A DNA stretch of 42,737 bases from Pseudomonas syringae pv. cilantro. GTDB lineage: Bacteria > Pseudomonadota > Gammaproteobacteria > Pseudomonadales > Pseudomonadaceae. Below are positions 15,989 to 24,785 of the stretch, piece by piece; within the stretch, counting starts at the first letter, position 1; each line of letters opens with the position of its first letter. The notes beneath the pieces were generated by a model. That model worked only from the letters and a program-made list of their open reading frames with translations, ran no database searches and was not told the origin of the DNA. Location: the NCBI RefSeq assembly GCF_001293775.1, contig NZ_LGLN01000010.1:1-42737 (forward strand), given 5' to 3'. The position numbers were made by a program, and so were the translations under genes.

Positions 15989-16857
15989 TGTCGGCCTCGC
16001 CGGAAGACGCGCTGGCTCTGCGCAAGGGCGGACTTTTCAGGCTGCGGCTGCGCCCGACTGCTGCGCTGGCGCTGGCCCCGGCGATGGCGGTATTACTGGC
16101 CTTCTGGCTGCTGCCGTTGACCCATCTGATCCTGCTCGGTGCGCAGAGTACCGAGGGCAATGGCAGCGGTTACTGGCAGGTATTGAGCAGTGGGCAGTAC
16201 CTGGGCAGTCTGGCGCAAACCTGTCTGCTGGCGCTGGTGGTGACGCTTGTGGCGTTGCTGATCGGCGGCATCAGCGGGGTGTTTCTGGCGCGTAATCATT
16301 TTTTTGGGCGCTCGGCGCTGGTGGCACTGCTGACCTTTCCGCTGGCATTTCCAGGCGTGGTGGTCGGCTTTCTGGTGATTCTGCTGGCGGGTCGCCAAGG
16401 CATCTTCGCCGCGCTCGGTCTGCAACTGGCCGGTGAGCGCTGGGTGTTTGCCTATTCCCTCATCGGGCTGTTCATCGGCTACCTGTACTTTTCGATACCG
16501 CGGGTGATTCTCACCGTCATGGCGGCGTGTGAAAGCCTGGACCGCAGCCTTGAAGAGGCGGCTCATTCCCTGGGCGCCGGTCATTGGCGCGTGGTCTGCG
16601 ATGTGATCGTTCCGGGCCTGACACCGGCGCTGGTGTCCTGCGGGGCGATCTGCTTCGCCACGTCGATGGGCGCATTCGGCACGGCGTTCACGCTGGGCAC
16701 ACGTCTGAACGTCACCCCCGTGGCGATCTACAACGTGTTCACCAATTACGCCAACTTCACCGTGGCCGCCGCGCTGTCGGTGATCCTCGGTCTGGTGACC
16801 TGGGCGGTGCTGTTGCTGGCGCGGCGCATGGTCGGTAAATCGGGAGTCGCTTTGTGA
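15988..16857 (+). CDS. ABC importer permease, first subunit
   Basis: The product is 289 residues. The ATG at 15988 overlaps the stop of the binding-protein gene (TGATG); a GTG at 15985 is an alternative. Six membrane segments are evident. The cytoplasmic EAA loop that docks the ATPase is EEAAHSLGAGHWRVVCDVIVP. The first segment follows a basic N-terminus, giving an inside orientation. It resembles PotB-like and phosphonate-type permeases. Its partner is the next gene, which overlaps by 4 bp. Confidence 0.92.
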   Translation: MSASPEDALALRKGGLFRLRLRPTAALALAPAMAVLLAFWLLPLTHLILLGAQSTEGNGSGYWQVLSSGQYLGSLAQTCLLALVVTLVALLIGGISGVFLARNHFFGRSALVALLTFPLAFPGVVVGFLVILLAGRQGIFAALGLQLAGERWVFAYSLIGLFIGYLYFSIPRVILTVMAACESLDRSLEEAAHSLGAGHWRVVCDVIVPGLTPALVSCGAICFATSMGAFGTAFTLGTRLNVTPVAIYNVFTNYANFTVAAALSVILGLVTWAVLLLARRMVGKSGVAL

Positions 16858-17648
16858 AACGCTCTCCATTGTTTGCTGCACAACTGGCGTTCACGCTATT
16901 GGTCTGCGCGTTCATGCTGGTGCCGGTGGTCCTGTCGCTACTGGCTGGCGTGACCCGTAATTATTTTCTGGGCCTGTCGAGCGGCTTGACCTTCGACTGG
17001 CTGATACAGGTCTGGCAGGCCTACTCGCCGACGGTCTGGCTGTCGCTGCAACTGGCGGTGGCCTGCGCGATCTGCGTGTGCGTGGTCGGCGTGCCGGCGG
17101 CGTATGCGCTGGTGCGCATGAACAATCGCTTCAGTCGGGCGTTTGAAGAGCTGATGGTGCTGCCGGTCGCCATGCCCGGCCTGGCCAGCGCCCTTGCGTT
17201 GTTGCTGACCTACGGCCAGTTCGGCAGCTTTCGCAGCAGTTGGCTGTTCATCCTGGTCGGCCATGTGCTGTTCACGCTGCCGTTTCTGGTCCGGCCGGTC
17301 ATGGCGGTCATGCAGCGTCAGCAGTTGCCGGTACTTGAAGAGGCCGCTGCCAGCCTGGGCGCAGGGCCGATCAAGCGGTTTTTCAGTGTTGTGGTGCCGA
17401 ACTGCCGTGCCGGGATTCTTGCCGGTGTGCTGATGGTCGTGACCCTGTCGCTGGGTGAATTCAACCTGACCTGGATGCTCCACACACCAATGACCAAGAC
17501 TCTGCCGGTCGGGCTGGCCGACAGTTATGCCTCGGCCCGGCTGGAAGTCGCCAGCGCCTACACCCTTCTTTTTCTGTTGCTGATTGTGCCGCTGCTTATT
17601 GCGTTGCAGGCCATCAGCGCGCGTCTTGCCCGTGGAGAGAGCCGATGA
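16854..17648 (+). CDS. ABC importer permease, second subunit
   Basis: The product is 264 residues from a GTG start at 16854 that overlaps the previous stop (GTGA). It has six membrane segments and an EAA loop, EEAAASLGAGPIKRFFSVVVP, near residue 162. It is PotC-like in layout and would pair with the first permease to form the heterodimeric channel. Its end overlaps the ATPase start by 4 bp (ATGA), so translation of the whole importer is coupled. Confidence 0.92.
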   Translation: MKRSPLFAAQLAFTLLVCAFMLVPVVLSLLAGVTRNYFLGLSSGLTFDWLIQVWQAYSPTVWLSLQLAVACAICVCVVGVPAAYALVRMNNRFSRAFEELMVLPVAMPGLASALALLLTYGQFGSFRSSWLFILVGHVLFTLPFLVRPVMAVMQRQQLPVLEEAAASLGAGPIKRFFSVVVPNCRAGILAGVLMVVTLSLGEFNLTWMLHTPMTKTLPVGLADSYASARLEVASAYTLLFLLLIVPLLIALQAISARLARGESR

Positions 17649-18676
17649 GCGGAACCACCATTCGCCTGAAGGGCTGCCGCAAGGCATTTGCCGACGGCAC
17701 CGTTGCTGTACAGGATTTGCACCTGACCATCGAGCCCGGCGAGACGCTGGCGATTCTCGGCCCGTCCGGTTGCGGCAAAACCACCACCTTGCGGCTGATT
17801 GCCGGGCTTGAGCGACCGGATGTCGGTCAGGTGCTGTTCGATGACCAGGACGTCACGCGCCTGCCCATCGAGCGCCGCGACGTGGGCATGGTGTTTCAGA
17901 ATTACGCGCTATTCCCCAATCTCGATGTGGCCGGCAACATTGTTTACGGTCTGAAGATTCGCGGCTTGTCGGCCGCCGAGCGCAACAAGCGTTGCGACGA
18001 GTTGCTGGAACTGGTCGGCCTGACCGGGCACGGCAATCGTCGCGTCAACGAGCTGTCCGGCGGGCAGCGCCAACGGGTCGCGCTGGCTCGCGCGCTGGCG
18101 CCGCGTCCTCGGGTGCTGCTGCTCGATGAGCCGTTGGCCGCGCTGGATGCGCAGTTGCGTGAGCGTTTGCGCAGTGAGCTGGACCAGTTGCTGCGCGGGC
18201 TGGGTATCACGTCGGTGTTCGTGACTCATGATCAGGGCGAAGCGATGGCCTTGGGCAACCGGATTCTGGTCATGGAAAAAGGCTGCGTGTCGCAGTTGGC
18301 GACGCCGAGGGAAATCTATCAACAGCCAGCCAATGCATTTGTCGCAGGGTTTGTCGGCAATCTGAATGCGTTCAGCGTGGTCGCGCGCACCGCGTCTGGC
18401 CTCAAGGTAAACGGCGGCGAACTGCCTTGGAACGGTGCTGACATGCCGGGCACGGTCTATTGCCGTCCCGAGCATCTGCGCCTGGTGCCGGGAAGCGGCG
18501 ATCTTCAGGGGCGTCTGGTCGGGCAGTTTTTCCAGGGCGCGCAAAGTCGCTTGCTGGTCGATGTCGGCGGTCCGCAGCCGTTGTTGGTGGACAGCACCGA
18601 TAACGTGATTTACGCCGCCAACGCTGTCATTGGCCTGAGTGTCGAACCGCAAGTGCTGTTCACCCTGCATTCATAA
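17645..18676 (+). CDS. ABC importer ATPase (PotA/FbpC type)
   Basis: The ATPase has 343 residues with every motif present: Walker A GPSGCGKTT (39-47), Q-loop VFQN (83-86), signature LSGGQ (137-141), Walker B VLLLDEP (157-163) and H-loop His195. A C-terminal TOBE-type regulatory domain runs from about residue 240. This long form is typical of importers of polyamines, ferric iron and phosphonates. It starts in the end of the permease gene and is followed after 25 bp by the phosphodiesterase, so one transcript is likely. Confidence 0.94.
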   Translation: MSGTTIRLKGCRKAFADGTVAVQDLHLTIEPGETLAILGPSGCGKTTTLRLIAGLERPDVGQVLFDDQDVTRLPIERRDVGMVFQNYALFPNLDVAGNIVYGLKIRGLSAAERNKRCDELLELVGLTGHGNRRVNELSGGQRQRVALARALAPRPRVLLLDEPLAALDAQLRERLRSELDQLLRGLGITSVFVTHDQGEAMALGNRILVMEKGCVSQLATPREIYQQPANAFVAGFVGNLNAFSVVARTASGLKVNGGELPWNGADMPGTVYCRPEHLRLVPGSGDLQGRLVGQFFQGAQSRLLVDVGGPQPLLVDSTDNVIYAANAVIGLSVEPQVLFTLHS

Positions 18677-18701
18677 AATTGTTTTCCTGCGAGAGATTAT
18701 T

Positions 18702-19535
18702 GTGAATCGTCCGTTTCTTATCGCCCAGATCAGCGACCTGCACCTCAAAGCCGACGGGCGCCTGACCTATGGGGTGGTCGACACGCTGGCCGCGCTGCGC
18801 CGCGCCGTTGCGCATATCAACGCCAGCAAGCAGCGCCCCGACATCGTGGTGATCAGCGGTGACCTGGTGGATTTCGGGCGCGAGGATGAATATGCGGTCC
18901 TCAAACCCGAACTGGAGCGCCTGCAAATGCCGTTCTATCTGGTGCCAGGCAATCACGATGACCGCGAGCACTTGCTGGCCGCGTTTGCCGATCAGGTGTA
19001 CCTGCCGTTGTCGGCCAATGCGCCGCTGGACTGGGTGGTGGAAAAGTACCCGGTGCGACTGATCGGCATGGACACGACCATTCCCGGCGAGCATGGCGGG
19101 CAGCTGGATTACTGTCAGCTGGACTGGCTGCATGCGCAACTGTCGCGTCGTCCGTATGTGCCGACCGTGATCATCCTGCACCACCCGCCGTTTATCACCG
19201 GCATCGGCCACATGGACCGCGAACCGTTCGGCAATGCTTCAGCGCTGGAACGGGTGATTGCTCAGCATCCGCAAGTGGAGCGTTTACTGTGCGGGCATTT
19301 GCATCGACCGATGCAGCGGCGTTTTGGTGGCAGCGTGGCGAGCATCTGTCCCGGCACCTCGCACCAGATCGTGCTGGACCTCGACGAAGCCGCCCCGGCC
19401 CATTTCAACCTGGAACCGGCAGGCTACGTGCTGCACCGCTGGCATTCCGAGCAAGGCCTGGTGAGCCATAACGTCGTGTTCGGGGACTATGACGGGCCGT
19501 ACCCGTTTTATGATGTGAACGGGTTGATCGATTGA
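18702..19535 (+). CDS. GpdQ-type cyclic/glycerophosphodiester phosphodiesterase
   Basis: The product is 277 residues from a GTG at 18702 with GAGAG upstream; an earlier in-frame ATG at 18639 would overlap the ATPase gene. It is a binuclear metallophosphoesterase. The ligands are D12 and H14 (SDLH), D54 (SGD), N84 and H85 (GNHD), H160 (LHHPP), and H199 and H201 (GHLH). From memory, each is exactly four residues later than its counterpart in Enterobacter GpdQ (D8, H10, D50, N80, H81, H156, H195, H197). The late GTSHQI and DGPYPFYD segments also resemble GpdQ. It has no signal peptide, so it acts in the cytoplasm, presumably on what the ABC system brings in. CpdA-like cAMP phosphodiesterase activity is an alternative. 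Confidence 0.88.
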   Translation: MNRPFLIAQISDLHLKADGRLTYGVVDTLAALRRAVAHINASKQRPDIVVISGDLVDFGREDEYAVLKPELERLQMPFYLVPGNHDDREHLLAAFADQVYLPLSANAPLDWVVEKYPVRLIGMDTTIPGEHGGQLDYCQLDWLHAQLSRRPYVPTVIILHHPPFITGIGHMDREPFGNASALERVIAQHPQVERLLCGHLHRPMQRRFGGSVASICPGTSHQIVLDLDEAAPAHFNLEPAGYVLHRWHSEQGLVSHNVVFGDYDGPYPFYDVNGLID

Positions 19536-19595
19536 GTGAACAATTGCTTATTGCTCCCATTTGGAGCGCTGAGCGTTGTACATAAGCCTGCTTTG

Positions 19596-19692
19596 GATTC
19601 TGGCCGAAGGCCGTAGGAGTGGACTTGTCCACGAAGGGGCTGGTGCATTTTCCGAAATTTATCGTTTGAGCCCGCCGGTCCGCTCCCACAAA
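19596..19692. repeat. REP-type element between convergent genes
   Basis: The core GTGGAC-TT-GTCCAC is at 19619-19632, with a second half (GGTCCGCTCCCACA) at 19678-19691. The lead-in GATTCTGGCCGAAGGCCGT at 19597-19615 recurs before the REP at 22612-22630. It lies between the phosphodiesterase and phoX stops, where no terminator with a T-run was found. Confidence 0.7.
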
Positions 19693-19711
19693 AGCCATAC
19701 CTTAAAGCCGA

Positions 19712-21628
19712 TCAGGCGCCGATCACGCCGCCATCTTCGCGGGTGATCACCATCACCGATGAGCGTGGTTTGCCGTTGGGCAGGTGCTCGGGGAAGGTGG
19801 AGCCGCCGTTTTCGCCGGGGTGCTGGATGCCGATGAACATCGTCTTGTAGTCCGGCGCAAAACTGATACCGGTGATTTCGCACCCGACCGGCCCGACCAG
19901 AAAGCGACGAATCTCGCCGCTGGCTGGGTCTGCGCAGAGCATCTGGTTGTTGCCCATGCCGGCAAAATCACCTTTGTTGCTGGAGTCGCCATCGGTCTGA
20001 ATCCACAGGCGACCCGCCTGATCGAAACTCAAGCCGTCCGGGCTGTTGAACATGTTCTGCGCGTTGATGTTGCTCGACCCGGCCTGCGGCGTACCGGCAT
20101 ACACGGTCGGGTTGCCGGCGACCACGAACAGGTCCCATTCGAACTCCATAGCCGAAGGATTGCTGCCTTCCTCGCTCCAGCGCAGGATCTGCCCGTACTG
20201 GTTCTTGGCACGCGGATTCGGTCCACCCACCGGCTGACCTTCATCGCCGCGTTTGATGTTGTTGGTCAGCGTGCAATACACCTGGCCATCCTTGGGGCTG
20301 ACCACGATCCATTCCGGACGGTCCATGCGTGTGGCTTTCACGACACTGGCCGCCAGGCGCGCATGAATCAGCACTTCAGCCTGGTTATTGAAACCGGCAG
20401 CGGCGTCCAGGCCATTCTTGCCGTGGGTCAGCTCGATCCACTGGCCTTTGCCCTTCGGATGATCCGGGTTGCTGTCGCCCGCGTCGAATTGCGCGACGTA
20501 CAAGGTGCCGTGGTCCAGCAGATTGCGGTTGGCTTTCGGGTTCTGGTGATCGATCTTGTCGCGGCTGATGAATTTGTAGATGAACTCGCCACGCTCGTCG
20601 TCGCCCATGTACACCACGGCGCGCCCGCCCTTGGTCTGCGTGAACGCTGCGTTCTCATGCTTGAAGCGCCCGAGCGCCGTGCGCTTGACCGGCGTCGATT
20701 TGGGGTCGAACGGGTCGATCTCGACCACCCAGCCATGACGGTTCACTTCGTTAGGGTTTTTCGCCACGTCGAAGCGCGGGTCGTGCGGGTGCCAGTTGAT
20801 CTCCTTGCTGGCGGCCACGACGCCGTAGCGTTTCATGCCCGCATCGAATTTCTGCTCCGGGTTGCTGCTGCCGAAGCAATCGGTGAAGTTCTCCTCACAG
20901 GTCAGGTACGTGCCCCATGGCGTCTGGCCGCTGGAGCAGTTCTGGAAAGTCCCGAGGACGTGGCTGCCACTCATGTCGGCCTCGGTCTTGAGCCAGTCAT
21001 GTCCGGCTGCCGGGCCGCTCAGGGTGATCGGTGTGTTGCCGTGGACACGACGGTTGAAGCGTGAGTCCTGAACGAACTGCCATTTGCCGTTTTTCTGCTG
21101 GACCTCAATCACAGACACGCCTTCTGCGGCCAGTGCCTTCTGCACCTCTTCAGCCGACTGTGGCTCCTTGCCATGATCGAAGAGGTAGCGGTAGTTGGTG
21201 TATTCGTTGTTGATCGCCATCAGTGCGCGGTCTTTGTGACCCGGCATCGGGAAAAAGCACATGCCGTCGTTGTTGTCGCCGAATTGCACTTCCTGCGCCT
21301 TGGCGGTGCCCTTGCCGCTCGGATCGAACGCCGGGCCGCCCGCATGCAGCGGCTGGCCCCAACTGATCAGGACCGATGACGTGTAGCCTTTTGGCAAACT
21401 GATGCTGTCGGCCGTAGCGGTGGGGATGCTCTCGAAACCCGGCAATGCGCCGGAAGCGGCGCTGACGCTGTTGGCCAGAGCGGTGCGGCTCAGGATATTG
21501 CCGCCAAGGAACATCGCTGCCCCACACAAGGCGCCCGCGCTGATGAAGCCGCGACGGGTAAGGCCGACCCGGTTTGCGCCGACCAGGTTTTCCAGATCGG
21601 TAGTTTGATTTTCTTCTAATAGTTTCAT
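19712..21628 (-). CDS. phoX: PhoX-family alkaline phosphatase, Tat-exported (DUF839)
   Basis: The product is 638 residues from the ATG at 21626-21628; an adjacent ATG at 21631 is equally in frame, and GGGAG lies 5-8 bases upstream. A twin-arginine signal is plain at LTRRGFISAGALCGAAMFLGG near residue 30, so the folded enzyme is exported through Tat. The rest matches the DUF839/PhoX family, including ENFTDCFGS, VEIDPFDPKS, MGDDERGEFIYKF and ILRWSEEGSNP. PhoX enzymes are calcium/iron phosphatases made during phosphate limitation. A degenerate Pho-type repeat lies upstream at 21673-21701. It converges on the phosphodiester-uptake operon, forming a phosphorus-acquisition neighbourhood. Some DUF839 proteins are not proven phosphatases, so the name is by family. 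Confidence 0.86.
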   Translation of the reverse strand: MKLLEENQTTDLENLVGANRVGLTRRGFISAGALCGAAMFLGGNILSRTALANSVSAASGALPGFESIPTATADSISLPKGYTSSVLISWGQPLHAGGPAFDPSGKGTAKAQEVQFGDNNDGMCFFPMPGHKDRALMAINNEYTNYRYLFDHGKEPQSAEEVQKALAAEGVSVIEVQQKNGKWQFVQDSRFNRRVHGNTPITLSGPAAGHDWLKTEADMSGSHVLGTFQNCSSGQTPWGTYLTCEENFTDCFGSSNPEQKFDAGMKRYGVVAASKEINWHPHDPRFDVAKNPNEVNRHGWVVEIDPFDPKSTPVKRTALGRFKHENAAFTQTKGGRAVVYMGDDERGEFIYKFISRDKIDHQNPKANRNLLDHGTLYVAQFDAGDSNPDHPKGKGQWIELTHGKNGLDAAAGFNNQAEVLIHARLAASVVKATRMDRPEWIVVSPKDGQVYCTLTNNIKRGDEGQPVGGPNPRAKNQYGQILRWSEEGSNPSAMEFEWDLFVVAGNPTVYAGTPQAGSSNINAQNMFNSPDGLSFDQAGRLWIQTDGDSSNKGDFAGMGNNQMLCADPASGEIRRFLVGPVGCEITGISFAPDYKTMFIGIQHPGENGGSTFPEHLPNGKPRSSVMVITREDGGVIGA

Positions 21629-21672
21629 CATCACGGCTCCCTCGAATATGGCAGCCACCTTAGTGTGCGCAT

Positions 21673-21701
21673 ATGACGGAATTGTGTCGCGGTGATGACT
21701 T
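21673..21701 (-). promoter_or_regulatory. Degenerate Pho-box-like repeats upstream of phoX
   Basis: On the minus strand three heptamers follow at 11-bp spacing: AAGTCAT (5 of 7 to CTGTCAT), GCGACAC (3 of 7) and CCGTCAT (6 of 7). The last ends about 45 bp before the start codon. The spacing is right for PhoB but the middle repeat is poor. Confidence 0.4.
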
Positions 21702-21709
21702 GCCGGCGT

Positions 21710-22474
21710 TTAAGAGGGTATACCCAGCAGCACGAACGATGCCGCGAATCGTGCCTGTACCGCGACGCCAGTTTTCAGCTGTTGAGCCTGCAGGTGCTGA
21801 GGCGTCGCCAGGGCGCAGAGTGTCTGGCCGCTCGGGAGCTTTATACGCACTTCACTGGGGCCATCGTCAGCGTCGATCACACTTTCGATCTGCCCGATCA
21901 GGCAATTGTTTCCATTTGTTTCTTCTGCGTTATCAGCATGCACTTCCAGCCAGCCTGCCTTGATCAGCGCGACTGCGTCGGTGCCGATTTCCAGCCCCAG
22001 GTGCAGCGTACTGTCGTGGGTCACCTGCGCGTCGACAAACACCTCATCGGCCAGTCGCAGGCGAATCTGATCATGATGGCCCTGACGGGTGATGGCGACG
22101 ATACGTCCCAGCAACTGATTGCGCGCACTGGTGCGCAGGGTCAGGCGATTGAGCAGCTCCAGATCGCTGCTGTCTTCGGCGGCTTCCAGCACTTGCGCCT
22201 GCACTGCCTGCACGCGTTGATAGAGACGCAGCACCCGCTCGCCCTCGGCCGACAGTTTGGCGCCGCCCCCGCCACGCCCACCGACGCTGCGTTCGACCAG
22301 CGGCTTTTGCGCCAGATTGTTCAGTTCGTCGATGGCGTCCCATGCGGCTTTGTAGCTCAACCCTGCGCTTTTCGCGGCGCGGGTGATCGAACCCTGCTCG
22401 GCAATGTGCTGCAACAGCGCAATACGTTGCGGGCGACGGACCATGTGTTGCGTGAGTAAAGGAGGCAGGGACAT
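21710..22474 (-). CDS. modE: ModE-like molybdate-responsive regulator
   Basis: The product is 254 residues from the ATG at 22472-22474. An N-terminal winged helix of the LysR-like ModE type spans about 15-90 (ITRAAKSAGLSYKAAWDAID and the glycine-rich wing SVGGRGGGGAKLSAEG). Two C-terminal molybdate-binding Mop/TOBE domains cover about 120-250. ModE binds molybdate and controls its uptake and molybdoenzymes. No mod transport genes are adjacent. It lies 51 bp upstream of the phoX Pho-like region on the same strand, but that gap has no evidence of co-transcription. The ribosome site is weak (GGATCACC). Family call is strong; its target genes are not visible. Confidence 0.88.
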   Translation of the reverse strand: MSLPPLLTQHMVRRPQRIALLQHIAEQGSITRAAKSAGLSYKAAWDAIDELNNLAQKPLVERSVGGRGGGGAKLSAEGERVLRLYQRVQAVQAQVLEAAEDSSDLELLNRLTLRTSARNQLLGRIVAITRQGHHDQIRLRLADEVFVDAQVTHDSTLHLGLEIGTDAVALIKAGWLEVHADNAEETNGNNCLIGQIESVIDADDGPSEVRIKLPSGQTLCALATPQHLQAQQLKTGVAVQARFAASFVLLGIPS

Positions 22475-22524
22475 GGTGATCCGCGAAGGCTGGGGATGAG
22501 CGGGCAGTATGATCGCTCTGGTGC

Positions 22525-22735
22525 GTGGCGTCGAAAAGCGGACGCGGAGCGTTCAGAAAGGCGTCCCTACGCTGGAGTACTCGGCGTTACACGCATTTCC
22601 GCTTTAGATTCTGGCCGAAGGCCGTGCGACCGGGGCGGCGATCCGCATTGTTCGCGAAAGGGCCGATATAGTCGCCGAAAATGCATTGTTTGAAATACCG
22701 TCTTCGCGGACAAGTCCGCTCCCACAAACGCTTCA
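22525..22735. repeat. REP cluster between modE and comF
   Basis: It contains a GCGGACGCGGAGCGTTC unit (about 22537-22553) like part of the composite repeats at 12.7 and 31.0 kb, then the shared lead-in GATTCTGGCCGAAGGCCGT (22612-22630). It ends with a REP core GCGGAC-AA-GTCCGC (22706-22719) and the tail CTCCCACA. No coding sequence is supported between 22475 and 22836. Confidence 0.7.
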
Positions 22736-22836
22736 TTTTCCGGGCTTATCAGGAATTGTGTAGAACGCCGAACTCTGGATTGGGAACGATATTGTATTTC
22801 CAGCCGCGTTTCCCATGCTCTTGAGCACATCCCCAT

Positions 22837-23571
22837 TCAATCCCCAGGCTTGGGCGTCCGCGCCAGGCAATATACGTCCACCCGTCGCGCACCTGCGCTG
22901 TTCAATAATCGAGCAATGACCTCTGCCGTCGAGCCGGTGGTCAGCACGTCGTCGACCAGCGCCAGGTGTTTGCCGTGCACCCAATCGGGGTCGCTCAACG
23001 TGAAGGCGCCGCGCAGGTTGCGTTTGCGGGCTTTGGCGTCGAGGCCCTGTTGCGCGGTGGTCTCGCGGCTGCGCTGCACGTGCTGTTCATCGACAGGCAA
23101 TTGCAGTTGCTGGCCCAGCCATCCGGCCAGCATCGCGGCCTGGTTGTAACCGCGCTGGCGCAGGCGTTTGGTGGCCAGCGGCACAGGCAAAAGACAGTCC
23201 GGGCGCGGCTGGCCTTCATCGAAGCGATGCTGGATGAAGTGCCCGCACAGTTCGGCCAGCAGCCGGCCCATTGGCCATTTGCCGTTGTGTTTGAAGCGAG
23301 TAATCAGGCTGTCGACCGGGAAGTCGTACAGCCATGGGGCGATCACCTGAGAGAAAGCGGGTGACCGTTTGCTGCATTGCACGCAATCGAGGCCGGCAAT
23401 AGGCATCGGCAGTGCGCAGCGTTCGCACTGGTCGCCAAGCCACGGCAACTCGGCTTCGCACGGCACACAGACAGGCGCTGGCACCTCGCTGCGTTCGTCG
23501 CACAATAAACAGGCTTGTTTGTTTTTTAACCAGATGTAAACCTCGTGGTTGTAGCTGGGTTGACAGCGCAT
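22837..23571 (-). CDS. comF: ComF-family phosphoribosyltransferase-like protein
   Basis: The product is 244 residues starting at the ATG at 23569-23571 (GGAAGAG upstream). An N-terminal double zinc-ribbon is made by cysteine pairs (CLLC, CVPC, CERC, CVQC) within the first 70 residues. The C-terminal part is a type I phosphoribosyltransferase fold with the PRPP loop [13 protein letters not shown]. ComF proteins act in uptake or processing of transforming DNA; GntX is the enterobacterial relative. The gene is divergent from bioB by 90 bp, and its first codons contain the BirA-like operator of the biotin genes. The same comF-bioB neighbourhood is common in Pseudomonas. Confidence 0.92.
   Translation of the reverse strand: MRCQPSYNHEVYIWLKNKQACLLCDERSEVPAPVCVPCEAELPWLGDQCERCALPMPIAGLDCVQCSKRSPAFSQVIAPWLYDFPVDSLITRFKHNGKWPMGRLLAELCGHFIQHRFDEGQPRPDCLLPVPLATKRLRQRGYNQAAMLAGWLGQQLQLPVDEQHVQRSRETTAQQGLDAKARKRNLRGAFTLSDPDWVHGKHLALVDDVLTTGSTAEVIARLLNSAGARRVDVYCLARTPKPGD
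23535..23565 (+). promoter_or_regulatory. BirA-type operator overlapping the bioB promoter
   Basis: TGTAAACC (23535-23542), 15 bases, then GGTTGACA (23558-23565) form an inverted repeat with one mismatch. It fits the BirA operator pattern TTGTAAACC-N15-GGTTTACAA. The right arm contains a perfect -35 hexamer, TTGACA (23560-23565). A weak -10 (AAATAT, 23583-23588) follows after 17 bp. Biotinyl-AMP-bound BirA here would block transcription of the biotin operon. Confidence 0.68.
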
Positions 23572-23661
23572 GGCTCTTCCTTAAATATGCCCGACATCCG
23601 TGTAGCGCCTGGGGTCTTTTCCGCCCTCGCGCATTGCCCAGAAACACCAAGGAGCCGCCCG

Positions 23662-24720
23662 ATGAGCGCCAGCACCACCGCCACTTTGCGTCACGACTGG
23701 ACTTTAGCCGAGGTCAGGGCGCTGTTTGTACAGCCATTCAATGACCTGCTGTTTCAGGCGCAAACGGTGCACCGCGCTCACTTCGACGCCAACCGCGTTC
23801 AAGTCTCCACGCTGCTGTCGATCAAGACCGGTGCCTGCCCGGAAGACTGCAAGTACTGCCCGCAGTCCGGCCACTACAACACCGGGCTTGAGAAAGAAAA
23901 GCTGCTTGAAGTGCAGAAGGTTCTCGAAGAAGCGGCGCGCGCCAAGGCCATCGGCTCGACCCGTTTCTGTATGGGCGCAGCCTGGAAGCATCCGTCTGCC
24001 AAAGACATGCCTTATGTGCTGGAGATGGTCAAAGGCGTTAAGGCCATGGGCCTGGAAACCTGCATGACCCTGGGTCGCCTCGATCAGGAACAGACCGAGG
24101 CGCTGGCCACCGCCGGGCTGGATTACTACAACCACAACCTCGACACCTCGCCGGAGTTCTACGGCAGCATCATCACCACCCGCACCTATAGCGAGCGCCT
24201 GCAAACCCTCGCTTACGTGCGTGATGCCGGGATGAAGATCTGCTCGGGCGGTATTCTCGGCATGGGCGAGTCGCTCGACGATCGCGCCGGGCTGCTTATT
24301 CAGCTGGCCAACCTGCCGGAGCACCCGGAGTCGGTGCCGATCAACATGCTGGTCAAGGTCGCCGGCACGCCGCTGGAAAACGCCGAGGACGTCGACCCGT
24401 TCGACTTCATCCGCATGCTGGCCGTGGCGCGGATCTTGATGCCCAAGTCCCATGTGCGTCTGTCCGCCGGGCGCGAAGCCATGAACGAACAAATGCAGGC
24501 GCTGGCATTCTTGGCCGGGGCCAACTCGATTTTCTACGGCGACAAGCTGCTGACCACCGCCAACCCGCAGGCCGACAAGGACATGCTGCTGTTCTCGCGT
24601 CTGGGCATCAAACCCGAAGCCGGCGAAGGCCATGCCGACGAAGTGCATCAGGCTGCCATCGAGCAGGCGCTGGTCGAGCAGCAAAGCAGCGCGATGTTCT
24701 ACGACGCCGCTTCTGCCTGA
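23662..24720 (+). CDS. bioB: Biotin synthase
   Basis: BioB converts dethiobiotin to biotin with a radical-SAM and an auxiliary [2Fe-2S] cluster. The 352-residue product from the ATG at 23662 has AAGGAG 8 bases upstream. The radical-SAM cysteines are in [10 protein letters not shown] near residue 57. Other conserved stretches are [31 protein letters not shown] and the late SAGREAMN with the cluster-ligand arginine. It heads the bioBFHCD operon behind a BirA-like operator. Confidence 0.98.
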   Translation: MSASTTATLRHDWTLAEVRALFVQPFNDLLFQAQTVHRAHFDANRVQVSTLLSIKTGACPEDCKYCPQSGHYNTGLEKEKLLEVQKVLEEAARAKAIGSTRFCMGAAWKHPSAKDMPYVLEMVKGVKAMGLETCMTLGRLDQEQTEALATAGLDYYNHNLDTSPEFYGSIITTRTYSERLQTLAYVRDAGMKICSGGILGMGESLDDRAGLLIQLANLPEHPESVPINMLVKVAGTPLENAEDVDPFDFIRMLAVARILMPKSHVRLSAGREAMNEQMQALAFLAGANSIFYGDKLLTTANPQADKDMLLFSRLGIKPEAGEGHADEVHQAAIEQALVEQQSSAMFYDAASA

Positions 24721-24728
24721 CCCCCTTG

Positions 24729-24754
24729 AGCGGGCCGGTGGTCATCGGCCCGCT
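24729..24754 (+). terminator. Hairpin between bioB and bioF, possible attenuator
   Basis: A 9-bp perfect GC-rich stem, AGCGGGCCG with CGGCCCGCT, closes an 8-nt loop and is followed by TTGAATC, so the T-run is short. It may partly end bioB transcripts or stabilise the bioB mRNA. Confidence 0.55.
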
Positions 24755-24785
24755 TTGAATCGCCATCTCCCGCACCGGGGCCCGC

